From UBA11524 sp045132495 (GTDB lineage Bacteria; Bacillota; Clostridia; Christensenellales; Aristaeellaceae): DNA of 64,000 bases. The translations under genes were made by a program, and so were the position numbers. Location of the stretch: contig JBGUSK010000140.1 of the NCBI GenBank assembly GCA_045132495.1, forward strand, positions 1 to 64,000, written 5' to 3'. A model generated the notes under the pieces. That model did no database searches, was not told where the DNA came from, and worked only from the letters and a program-made list of their open reading frames with translations. Shown one piece after another: positions 39,581 to 47,233 of this stretch (positions are counted from its first letter, which is position 1; each line of letters opens with the position of its first letter).

Positions 39581-40084
39581 ATGAAGAAAAAGGAAGCTGC
39601 TACACTGAATGTCAGTCGCACTCTCGTTCTATGTGTAGCCATCATCAGCATTCCTCTGCTACTGGCCACGTTTATACCGCCAGTTTCAGGCACTACCATT
39701 CTTTTTGCCCTTTATGTCTTAGCCGGAATACTGGTCGCGGGTTTCCTGGCCGACCATTTTGCACGCGCCCGCATCACGCTGACAGACAGTGAGGTACGGC
39801 TTCGCATCCGCCGCTCGGGGGAAACAGTCGTGCTCCCCTGGACAAACTTCACCTGCCTGTACAACCTGACCGGCTCCAAGATGAGCATCTACCTGCTCAC
39901 GCCTGCCCCGATGGATAAAGCTGCTCAGCTCGCTACCTATAAGGCGTGCTGCAAAAACCGCGACATTCCTTATACCCATGAGGGGTGTCTGATGCTCAAT
40001 GCCTATGTACACGGCAGTGTCATCGACCAATACATCCCCGCAAACATTCAGAAAATAACCGGACATCAATGCACCAAACTTTAA
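39581..40084 (+). CDS. Two-segment membrane protein, unknown function
   Basis: This 167-residue protein has two adjacent membrane segments (TLVLCVAIISIPLLLATFI and ILFALYVLAGILVAGFLAD, about 12-65), then a soluble C-terminal domain with a PH-like pattern (ITLTDSEVRLRIRRSGETVVLPW). I do not recognise the family. It starts four bases after the rlmA stop, with GGAG inside the end of that gene. The next gene follows after 12 bases, so these genes are probably cotranscribed. Confidence 0.6.
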   Translation: MKKKEAATLNVSRTLVLCVAIISIPLLLATFIPPVSGTTILFALYVLAGILVAGFLADHFARARITLTDSEVRLRIRRSGETVVLPWTNFTCLYNLTGSKMSIYLLTPAPMDKAAQLATYKACCKNRDIPYTHEGCLMLNAYVHGSVIDQYIPANIQKITGHQCTKL

Positions 40085-40096
40085 GGAGGCCCTCTC

Positions 40097-40579
40097 ATGG
40101 CCGATATGCTCGTCAAGCTCTATCCCCTGCCCGCCGCCCCCGGACTGGAGGACGCCCTCCGCGAGAAGGGCGTCGTCATCAAAAAAGCCCTCGCCCCCGA
40201 TCTTTCGAAGATCATCGCCTTCACCGTGGGAAACAACCACCCCGAGTGGGCGGACGAGATCCGCGTGTGCTTCATGAACCAGCCCGCAAGCTGCTACATC
40301 GCGGTAAAGGGTAAGGAGATCGTCGGCTTTGGCTGCTACGAGGGCACCGCGCGTGGTTTCTTCGGCCCAACGCTGGTGAAGGATTCCGAGCGCCGCCAGG
40401 GCATCGGCAAGCTTCTGCTGCTCAAATGCCTGGGCTCCCTGCGGGAGCTGGGCTATGCCTACGCCTTCATCGGCTGGCCTGCGGAGGACGCTATCCACTT
40501 CTACCAGGAAGCCACCGGCGGCATGATGATCCCTGATGACGGCCACGGCGTGTACTCCCGGATGGTGCAGTTGGACTGA
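40097..40579 (+). CDS. GNAT-family N-acetyltransferase
   Basis: This 160-residue protein is a Gcn5-related acetyltransferase. The acetyl-CoA loop is seen in SERRQGIGKLLLLKCL near residue 100, preceded by YIAVKGKEIVGFGCYEG and followed by the C-terminal AIHFYQEATGG motif. The substrate is unknown. AAGGAGG precedes the ATG by eight bases. Confidence 0.82.
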   Translation: MADMLVKLYPLPAAPGLEDALREKGVVIKKALAPDLSKIIAFTVGNNHPEWADEIRVCFMNQPASCYIAVKGKEIVGFGCYEGTARGFFGPTLVKDSERRQGIGKLLLLKCLGSLRELGYAYAFIGWPAEDAIHFYQEATGGMMIPDDGHGVYSRMVQLD

Positions 40580-40618
40580 CCGTGCGATTAGAATTGGATG
40601 AAAAACTGTCCCTGTCCC

Positions 40619-40647
40619 TTGTTCTGCCACCTCCAGCATGCTACAAT
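40619..40647 (+). promoter_or_regulatory. Promoter of the small membrane protein gene
   Basis: TTGTTC (40619-40624) and TACAAT (40642-40647) are 17 bases apart. Confidence 0.65.
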
Positions 40648-40669
40648 GCAATACAGGGAGGTGATGGTT

Positions 40670-40900
40670 ATGCGGGACAAGAAGGTTTTTGACATCTTCG
40701 AAATAATCTATTCCAGCCTGCTCCTGCTGGTCGTCGGGCTTTATGTGCTGTGGCTGAAGTTCGAAAACACATTGGGTGCACCGCCCCCGTGGCTGATTAC
40801 CATTGTCACGGTCACACTCATCCCCGGCGGCATCCTATTGCTAAAGGAAGGAATCATTTTCATGGCCAACCTTCTACAAAAGGGAGATCTTGATGCGTGA
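40670..40900 (+). CDS. Small two-segment membrane protein
   Basis: This 76-residue hydrophobic protein has two likely membrane segments (IIYSSLLLLVVGLYVLWL and LITIVTVTLIPGGILLL). The ATG at 40670 is preferred because GGGAGG lies eight bases ahead; ATGs upstream at 40664 and 40598 are less well placed. The family is not recognised. Confidence 0.5.
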   Translation: MRDKKVFDIFEIIYSSLLLLVVGLYVLWLKFENTLGAPPPWLITIVTVTLIPGGILLLKEGIIFMANLLQKGDLDA

Positions 40901-41023
40901 CCACTTCGCTGGAGTTCAACACAGCGCTGGCGTCCCGCTTGTGTTGCAGCCCCATGCTTTTAGGCTTCCGTAAGCTGCTGCGTCGCCAGAAAACAGCAAA
41001 TCCACAAAAAAGAAGGAATCGCC

Positions 41024-41188
41024 ATGAAAAAGCTCATCCCCCTGAAGAAGCAATCCAAGGCCGCCCAGAAGGAACACGCTGCCCTCCAGCGCGGCTCCTG
41101 GGAAGGCATCAAGCCCGTCACCCGCGTGGCGGAAAGCAAAAAGAAGTACTCCCGCAAGCGCCTGACTAAGCCGACGGCAGACGAATGA
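41024..41188 (+). CDS. Small basic protein, 54 residues
   Basis: A very basic small protein read from MKKLIPLKKQSKAAQK, with RGSWEGIKPVTRVAESKKKY in the middle and ending TKPTADE. The ATG has AAGGAA ahead and a strong terminator follows directly. I recall similar 50-residue frames with the RGSW..PVTR core in many Clostridia, without known function. Nucleic-acid binding is possible from the charge. Confidence 0.6.
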   Translation: MKKLIPLKKQSKAAQKEHAALQRGSWEGIKPVTRVAESKKKYSRKRLTKPTADE

Positions 41189-41197
41189 GCGCATAAG

Positions 41198-41226
41198 AAA
41201 CCCCTCCCCGTATCGGGGAGGGGTTT
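41198..41226. terminator. Bidirectional terminator
   Basis: AAACCCCTCCCCG and CGGGGAGGGGTTT form a perfect 13-base stem with a three-base loop, between convergent genes. Confidence 0.88.
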
Positions 41227-41235
41227 GTACTGTCA

Positions 41236-42276
41236 TCAGATATTCAGATATCCCTTCAGCACCAGCAGCGTATTATGCACGCCGTCGATATGGCTGCGCT
41301 CGTAGCCATGGCTTGCGTACACGCCTGCGCCGATCAGGCCGTGGCGGATATCCACGCCGGAGCGCAGCGTCGCCTCCACATCGGAGCCGTAGTAGGGGTA
41401 CACATCCACGGCGTAGTCCGCTCCCTCGGCCTTGGCGGCGTTGATAAGTTTGGTGGTCACGTCGTAGGAGTAAGGGCCGCCGGAGTCCTTCGCGCAGATG
41501 GATACCTGCTTCTCGGTGCACTGCAATCCATAGCCCACGCAGCCCATATCCACGCTGATGGCCTCGGTTACGCCCGCAGGCACACTGGCGCTGCCGCCGT
41601 GGCCAACCTCTTCATACACGGTGATGTGGCCGTACACGCGGCGGGCAGGGGTGATCTTGTTGTCCGCCAGGTACTTGCCCAAGCCCAGCAGAATGCCCAC
41701 GCTCAGCTTGTCATCCAGGAAGCGGGACTTCAAATAGCCGGATGCGGTGCGCTTGGTGCGCGGGTCAAAGCAGACGATGTCGCCCACTTCGATGCCCAGC
41801 TTGCGGGTATCGGCGGCGGACTTGACGTCCTCATCCAGCACGATCTCGACACTGTCCCAGCTGCGCTTGGCGGAGGAATAATCGCCGTTGACGTGCACGG
41901 AGGCATTGCACAGCTGGCAGGTGCCCTCGATGACCTTGCCGTCGCGGGTGTGCACGCGGACATTCTCCGCCTCGGCATTGTTGGGATTCATGCCGCCCAG
42001 GGAGGTCAGCTTCAGCCGGCCGTCGCCCTTCACCTGCGCGACCATTGCGCCCAGGGTATCCGCGTGGGCCTCCAGGAAGAGCGCGTCGTCCTTGTCTTCG
42101 CCGCCAAAGTCCACGATCACGCCGCCCTTGACGGTGATCTTCGCGTCAAAGCCGAGGCCCGCGAAGGCCTCCTGCACCCACTTGGCAGCAGCGGCGGTAT
42201 AGCCGGAGGGGGAATCGATCGCCAGCAGAGCAGCGGTCTGCTCCCAGGCGTAATCAGCATATTTACGGTCAAGCAT
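41236..42276 (-). CDS. M42-family aminopeptidase-like protein
   Basis: This 346-residue protein is a peptidase M42 (glutamyl aminopeptidase/FrvX) family member, a dinuclear-metal enzyme forming large tetrahedral complexes. Metal and active-site blocks are LFLEAHADTLGAMV near residue 70, KSRFLDDKLSV near 180, VYEEVGHGGSA near 215 and the C-terminal ASHGYERSH. The ATG at 42276 follows GGAG; the frame upstream of it lacks a ribosome site. It stands alone. Confidence 0.88.
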   Translation of the reverse strand: MLDRKYADYAWEQTAALLAIDSPSGYTAAAAKWVQEAFAGLGFDAKITVKGGVIVDFGGEDKDDALFLEAHADTLGAMVAQVKGDGRLKLTSLGGMNPNNAEAENVRVHTRDGKVIEGTCQLCNASVHVNGDYSSAKRSWDSVEIVLDEDVKSAADTRKLGIEVGDIVCFDPRTKRTASGYLKSRFLDDKLSVGILLGLGKYLADNKITPARRVYGHITVYEEVGHGGSASVPAGVTEAISVDMGCVGYGLQCTEKQVSICAKDSGGPYSYDVTTKLINAAKAEGADYAVDVYPYYGSDVEATLRSGVDIRHGLIGAGVYASHGYERSHIDGVHNTLLVLKGYLNI

Positions 42277-42396
42277 GTGAAACTCTCCTTCTTGCGTTTT
42301 GGTTAGGATAGCACGATTCGCGGGGGAAGTCAACACGCGGGATTGTACTCCCTTTGTACGCAAAAGCCCGCCGCAACTGCAGCGGGCCGTGCGTAT

Positions 42397-43593
42397 TTAC
42401 TTTTCCGTCAGAACGACGCCGTCCAGCTTGGTCAGAACAGGCCATTCAGAACTCTCCCACACGCTGTACGCATAGGCCGTCAGACCTTCGGGCAAGCTGC
42501 CGACACCTTCAAAGGTGACGCTGGCATGGTTTTCGTCGATGTACTGCATACCTTCCTGGGCGCGGTATTCCCTGCCCTGCTCATCGACAAGAGCCATCTC
42601 GCGCCACTGGTCAAAGCGATCTGTACCCGCCGGGGCATTAATGGGGAAAGCCTCCTTAATGGGCAGGATGGTCTCCAGCGTCAGCACAGCCGCCAAGGGG
42701 GATACCTCCGCAGTGAAGGTGCACTCCACACCGCTTATGCTGCCCGTGCCGGAGAAGGTCTTGACCATGTTTTTATCCTTTGGGATCGTCGCCCGGATTT
42801 CACCGATATCCTTCATGCTGTAGCTGATGTAGCACTCCTTGCCATCAAACCAAACGGTGCACTCATGCTGGAAGACGCCCTTCACCACGGTAATCTCATC
42901 TCTGCTGCGCAGTTCATCTGCCAGCGGCGCGTCAAAGTCCAGCAGACCAACCAACGATGTACCGTTGTAGTCCTCATAGCCCATACCGCCGCCCAGGTCA
43001 ATACCGTCATCGGAATAGGTGTGGTCATGCACTCGGACGGTGTACTGCTTGTACCCAAAGGGCGTGCCGTTTTCGACAGCTTCATTATACGCTTCGTGCA
43101 CCTCCACATAGGGCTCGTTGCCAACGATGGCCAGGATGACCGGCTCGTCCAGTTTCATCCGGGCAATTTCTTCCTCAGTAGGCGTGTATTCCTCCGCATA
43201 AAGAGAATTGTCGATCTGATAGGTCATGGACATCGCCAGCCCGTCAAAATACGCGCTGTCGATCTTGACCGCTACATCCCCGAGGTAGGGATGCTCGATC
43301 AGCGCAGGTTCGCTGATTTCCAGCATCGCTTTAGGGGCTAGCGCCGCAATGCGCGCATCCTCCTTACCAAAGAAGTCAAACAGATTCAGTGTTTCCGCCA
43401 CCGCCACGGCGGAGGTCAGCATCGCCAGGATCAGTGCGATGGCAATGATTAGGGTTTTCTTGCTTTTCACAGGTTTGTCCTCCCGTCCTTCTTGTCGGGC
43501 CGCCCGGAGGATCGCATTGCGGCGCTCCTCGCTGGCGGTCAGCCCGGAAAGGCGGCGATCCAGTGCCTGCCTGATATTCTTTTCATTCAGCAT
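42397..43593 (-). CDS. DUF4179-type membrane anti-sigma factor
   Basis: This 398-residue protein resembles DUF4179 anti-sigma proteins. A cytoplasmic N-terminus (ALDRRLSGLTASEERRNAIL) leads through a basic stretch to a membrane segment at about 48-68 (TLIIAIALILAMLTSAVAVA), with an extracellular beta-rich remainder of about 330 residues. It overlaps the stop of the ECF sigma gene by 11 bases and is presumed to restrain it. Unlike the anti-sigma at 21130 it has no HxxxCxxC finger. The signal sensed is unknown. Confidence 0.82.
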   Translation of the reverse strand: MLNEKNIRQALDRRLSGLTASEERRNAILRAARQEGREDKPVKSKKTLIIAIALILAMLTSAVAVAETLNLFDFFGKEDARIAALAPKAMLEISEPALIEHPYLGDVAVKIDSAYFDGLAMSMTYQIDNSLYAEEYTPTEEEIARMKLDEPVILAIVGNEPYVEVHEAYNEAVENGTPFGYKQYTVRVHDHTYSDDGIDLGGGMGYEDYNGTSLVGLLDFDAPLADELRSRDEITVVKGVFQHECTVWFDGKECYISYSMKDIGEIRATIPKDKNMVKTFSGTGSISGVECTFTAEVSPLAAVLTLETILPIKEAFPINAPAGTDRFDQWREMALVDEQGREYRAQEGMQYIDENHASVTFEGVGSLPEGLTAYAYSVWESSEWPVLTKLDGVVLTEK

Positions 43594-44083
43594 GGTACCA
43601 GTCCTCCAGCGCATCCCGGAGGATGCGTTCTGCCTTATCCAGGCGGTAGTGCACAGTCCTGCGGTGGACGCGAAGCACATCCGCCACCTCCTGGACGTTC
43701 ATGCCCTGGTAGTAGCGCAATGTGATCACCTGACGCAGGCTGTCCGGCAGGGAAAGTATGGCGCGGGCGAGGGTGTCGTCCGGCTCAGAAAAAGCCGCCG
43801 TGGGCTCCGGCAGATCATCCATATTCACCGTTCTGTCAACGCGGCGGAACCATCGGCTCCGCATCATGTCCCGGCAGGTATTGACAGCGATCCGCATCAG
43901 CCAGGTTTTTTCCGACGACTCCTGACGGTACGTTTCGTGGGCACGCCAGGCCTTGAGGAAGGTCTCCTGCACTGCATCCTCGGCCAGCGCGGCGTCCCGC
44001 AAAAGCAGATAGCATGTGCGCAGCAGCGGTACCTCCCACTGCGCCATGCTTTCCTCCAGCCATTGATCGCGTGCAGTTTGCAT
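43583..44083 (-). CDS. ECF-family RNA polymerase sigma factor
   Basis: This 166-residue ECF sigma factor has region 2 (AEDAVQETFLKAWRAHETYR, then SSEKTWLMRIAVNTCRDMMR) and region 4 (LPDSLRQVITLRYYQGMNVQEVADVLRV in two blocks). The region 4 recognition helix includes HRRTVHYRLDKAER. The ATG at 44083 has GGGAGG seven bases ahead; the ATG two codons earlier is too close. Its anti-sigma gene overlaps the end. Confidence 0.9.
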   Translation of the reverse strand: MQTARDQWLEESMAQWEVPLLRTCYLLLRDAALAEDAVQETFLKAWRAHETYRQESSEKTWLMRIAVNTCRDMMRSRWFRRVDRTVNMDDLPEPTAAFSEPDDTLARAILSLPDSLRQVITLRYYQGMNVQEVADVLRVHRRTVHYRLDKAERILRDALEDWYHAE

Positions 44084-44144
44084 CCTCATCCCTCCCTTCA
44101 CCCATACAGACGAATCAAGCGGGCCAAATGTGCAATCCAATCTG

Positions 44145-44176
44145 AAAAAAATGCCCGACCTTCGCAGGCAGGGCAG
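44145..44176 (-). terminator. Terminator of the MATE gene
   Basis: On the minus strand TGCCC..CC pairs with GG..GGGCA, followed by TTTTTTT. Confidence 0.72.
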
Positions 44177-44182
44177 TAAACA

Positions 44183-45562
44183 TCATTTATGGGCCACATC
44201 AAGCTTCCTGTATACTGTCGTCCACATGGTGATAAAGCAGGCCAGGCCGCCGATGGCATTGGAAATAGGTTCAGCAAGGAATACACCTTCCGCCCCAAAC
44301 CCAACACGAGGAAGCAGCAACGTCAGCGGCACGACGATCATCGCCTTGCGGAAAAGCGAGAAGAACACCGCCTGCTTTGCTTTTCCCAGGCCCTGGAAGG
44401 TCGATTGACCTGCAAACTGGAACGCCATGAACACAAAACCGAAGAAATAGATATTCAGCATCTTTGCGCCCACGTCAATGGTCATAACATCATCGGTAAA
44501 CATCCCGATCATCACACGCGGGATGAGCATCACCACCGCCCATGCAATCAGAGTGTACGCTGCGCCGAGAATGGCCGAAAAGCGGATGCCTTCCTTGACC
44601 CTGCCGTACTCCCCTGCCCCGTAATTGAAGCCCAGCACCGGCTGGCTGCCGCTGGCAATGCCGTTCACCGGCAGGCTCAGCAGCTCACGTACGCTGCCAA
44701 GCACTGTCATCACGCCGATGTACAGATCCCCTCCGCCCGCCATCAGCATGTCGCCGAAGAGCCGCAGCTGGTTGTTGCATACAATCTGCACCAGGCTGTT
44801 GGTACCCTGCATCACAAATCCCGGTATCCCCAGCGTGATAATGCGCTTTGTCCGCTGGAGATTCACGCGGATGCTGCTGCATGTCAGCCGGACCACAGCC
44901 CGCTTGCCCATCAGGAAGGCAAGCACCCAGAGGCAGGATACGCCCTGACTGATTACGGTAGCCAGTGCAGCTCCCTGCACGCCCATCTCCAGGGTGAAAA
45001 TAAAGATAGGATCAAGGATGATGTTGATCACTGCACCCAGCAGCGTGGTCATCATGCCGAATTTCGGAAATCCCTGTGCGTTGATATAGCCATTCAGTCC
45101 CGTAGTGAGCATGGAGAAAGCCGTACCCAGCAGGTAAATCCGCAGGTATTGATCAGCATAGAAATAGCTTTCCTCGCTGGCGCCAAAGGCAAAGAGAATC
45201 GGCCTGCGGAATGCATACCCCACAAGGAAGCAGCCCACCGATGCAACCAGCAGCAGAGCAAAGGCATTGCCGAGAATGGCTGCTGCTTCCTTTTCATCCC
45301 TTCGGCCCCGCGCCATGGAGAACAGAGGTGTACCGCCCACGCCCACCAGCTGGGTGAAGGCAGCAATGATCACGATCACCGGAAAGGTGATGCCCAATCC
45401 CGTCAGCGAAACCTGCCCGACCTCCGGCAGATGGCCGATATATATCCGATCAACGATGTTATACAGCAGCTGCACCGCCTGCGCCAGCGTCAGCGGGACA
45501 GCCTGCGCAATGATCCGTTTTTTCACCGAACCGGTAGAAAAATCTGTGGCATTGCCTTGCAC
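44183..45562 (-). CDS. MATE-family efflux transporter
   Basis: This 459-residue integral membrane protein has about 12 membrane segments and MATE/NorM features: LPLTLAQ-type start (here AVPLTLAQAVQLLYNIVDRI), GLGITFPVIVIIAAF, and a second-half repeat beginning GIPGFVMQGTNSLVQIV. MATE proteins export drugs or metabolites using Na+ or H+; the substrate is unknown. I chose GTG at 45562 because AGGAGG lies eight bases ahead; the in-frame ATGs before it overlap that ribosome site. It is divergent from the FAD oxidoreductase gene. Confidence 0.9.
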   Translation of the reverse strand: MQGNATDFSTGSVKKRIIAQAVPLTLAQAVQLLYNIVDRIYIGHLPEVGQVSLTGLGITFPVIVIIAAFTQLVGVGGTPLFSMARGRRDEKEAAAILGNAFALLLVASVGCFLVGYAFRRPILFAFGASEESYFYADQYLRIYLLGTAFSMLTTGLNGYINAQGFPKFGMMTTLLGAVINIILDPIFIFTLEMGVQGAALATVISQGVSCLWVLAFLMGKRAVVRLTCSSIRVNLQRTKRIITLGIPGFVMQGTNSLVQIVCNNQLRLFGDMLMAGGGDLYIGVMTVLGSVRELLSLPVNGIASGSQPVLGFNYGAGEYGRVKEGIRFSAILGAAYTLIAWAVVMLIPRVMIGMFTDDVMTIDVGAKMLNIYFFGFVFMAFQFAGQSTFQGLGKAKQAVFFSLFRKAMIVVPLTLLLPRVGFGAEGVFLAEPISNAIGGLACFITMWTTVYRKLDVAHK

Positions 45563-45600
45563 GGCAGTTTCCTCCTGCATTTTCATTCAAAACCGGTTCT

Positions 45601-45629
45601 ATCGTACCACCAATGTCGAGATGCGTCAA
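45601..45629 (-). promoter_or_regulatory. Promoter of the MATE gene
   Basis: On the minus strand TTGACG (45629-45624) and TACGAT (45606-45601) are 17 bases apart. Confidence 0.68.
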
Positions 45630-45641
45630 GTTTTCTGAGCA

Positions 45642-45670
45642 TTGCCTTTTTTCACTGCTTATGATATAAT
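45642..45670 (+). promoter_or_regulatory. Promoter of the FAD oxidoreductase gene
   Basis: TTGCCT (45642-45647) and TATAAT (45665-45670) are 17 bases apart, back to back with the MATE promoter. Confidence 0.75.
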
Positions 45671-45715
45671 AGGATGCAAATCACACTGCGTTACAATCCC
45701 GAAGGAGTGAGCCAT

Positions 45716-47086
45716 ATGAATTACGATGTGATCATCATCGGCGCGGGCCCCGGCGGCATTTTTTCTGCGTATGAACTGATGCAGCTTGACCCCAGTCTCA
45801 AGGTCGGCGTGTTTGAAGCTGGCCATGCGCTTCACAAACGCCGCTGCCCCATTGACGGCGATAAAATCAAAACCTGCATCGGCTGCAAGAGCTGCTCCAT
45901 CATGAGCGGCTTTGGCGGCGCAGGCGCTTTTTCTTACGGCAAGTACAACATAACCAACGACTTTGGCGGCACGCTCCATGAGTATTTCGGTAAGCAGCGC
46001 GCGCTGTCGTTGATGCGGTATGTGGACGAGATCAATCTGCGTTATGGCGGCGAAGGCACAAAACTCTATTCCACCGCAGGCAGCAAGTTCAAGAAGCTGT
46101 GCATGCAGAGCGACCTTCACCTGCTCAACGCCTCCGTCCGCCACCTGGGCACGGACATCAATTACGTCGTGCTGGAAAACCTCTACGCGGACCTGAAGGA
46201 GAAGGTGGATTTCTTCTTCGATACCCCTGTGGAGCATGTCAAGGTTATTGACGGCGGCTATGAGGTACAGTGCGCCAATGCTTCCTATACCTGCGTTAAG
46301 TGCATCATCAGCGTCGGCCGCATTGGCAGCAAGTGGATGGAGACCATCTGCAAGGAGCTGAACATTCCCACCAAGTCCAACCGTGTGGATATCGGCGTGC
46401 GCGTGGAGCTGCCTGCGGAGATCTTCGCCCACCTGACGGATGAACTCTACGAGTCGAAGATCGTTTACCGTACCAAGCAGTACGGCGATCTGGTGCGTAC
46501 CTTCTGCATGAACCCCAAGGGCGCGGTCGTCAATGAAAACACCAACGGCATCATCACCGTCAACGGCCACAGCTATGAAGATCCCGCCAAGCAGACGGAA
46601 AACACCAACTTTGCGCTGCTGGTTGCCAAGCATTTCTCCGAGCCCTTTAAGGATTCAAACGGCTACGGCGAGTCCATTGCCCGTCTGAGCAACATGCTGG
46701 GCGGCGGCGTGATCGTGCAGCGTTTTGGCGATTTGATCCGCGGCAAGCGTTCCACCCCCAGCCGCATTGAGGAAGCCTTCATCACGCCGACCCTGAAGGC
46801 GACCCCGGGCGATCTGTCCCTGGTGCTTCCCAAGCGCATTTTGGACGGTATCATCGAAATGATTTATGCCCTGGACAAAGTTGCCCCCGGCACCGCCAAT
46901 GATGACACGCTCCTCTATGGTGTGGAGGTCAAATTCTACAACATGGAAGTGGGCGTGAACGAGGATCTCGAATGTGCCCTCCCCGGATTGTACATCATCG
47001 GCGACGGCAGCGGCATCACCCATTCGCTTTCCCACGCCTCCGCCAGCGGCGTGCACGTGGCACGAAATATCGCAGGCAGGCATTGA
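45716..47086 (+). CDS. FAD-dependent oxidoreductase with Cys-rich N-terminal loop
   Basis: This 456-residue flavoprotein starts with the FAD-binding motif VIIIGAGPGGIFSAYEL. A cysteine-rich insert follows (RRCPIDGDKIKTCIGCKSC, about 42-62), suggesting a metal or Fe-S site. A C-terminal FAD block GLYIIGDGSGITHSLSHA closes the fold. It resembles the family of uncharacterised FAD-dependent dehydrogenases common in anaerobes. The substrate is unknown. The ATG follows AAGGAG, and the gene has its own promoter and a strong terminator. Confidence 0.86.
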   Translation: MNYDVIIIGAGPGGIFSAYELMQLDPSLKVGVFEAGHALHKRRCPIDGDKIKTCIGCKSCSIMSGFGGAGAFSYGKYNITNDFGGTLHEYFGKQRALSLMRYVDEINLRYGGEGTKLYSTAGSKFKKLCMQSDLHLLNASVRHLGTDINYVVLENLYADLKEKVDFFFDTPVEHVKVIDGGYEVQCANASYTCVKCIISVGRIGSKWMETICKELNIPTKSNRVDIGVRVELPAEIFAHLTDELYESKIVYRTKQYGDLVRTFCMNPKGAVVNENTNGIITVNGHSYEDPAKQTENTNFALLVAKHFSEPFKDSNGYGESIARLSNMLGGGVIVQRFGDLIRGKRSTPSRIEEAFITPTLKATPGDLSLVLPKRILDGIIEMIYALDKVAPGTANDDTLLYGVEVKFYNMEVGVNEDLECALPGLYIIGDGSGITHSLSHASASGVHVARNIAGRH

Positions 47087-47098
47087 TTCAAGCAAACA

Positions 47099-47136
47099 CC
47101 GGCGCTTCGGTTTTGATTCCGAAGCGCCGGATTTTT
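47099..47136 (+). terminator. Terminator of the FAD oxidoreductase gene
   Basis: CCGGCGCTTCGG pairs perfectly with CCGAAGCGCCGG, followed by ATTTTT. Confidence 0.92.
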
Positions 47137-47170
47137 ATGCTGTTTTCTCTTTAGCCAAAGTGACCAACAG

Positions 47171-47203
47171 AAAACCCCGCCCGGCATTGCTGCACAGGCG
47201 GGG
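47171..47203 (-). terminator. Terminator of the Cys-repeat/dockerin operon
   Basis: On the minus strand CCCCGCC pairs with GGCGGGG across a 15-base loop, followed by TTTTC. Confidence 0.68.
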
Positions 47204-47233
47204 CAGTGATTGGATTCAGTCAGCCTGATGAAA

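Noticed and set aside
40897..41169. 90-residue plus-strand frame overlapping the small basic gene
   Set aside because: The other frame has a proper ribosome site, a typical amino-acid profile and ends just before the terminator.
44189..45664. Long plus-strand frame opposite the MATE gene
   Set aside because: Rich in Gln, His and Arg, as expected for the antisense of a membrane protein, and it covers both promoters.
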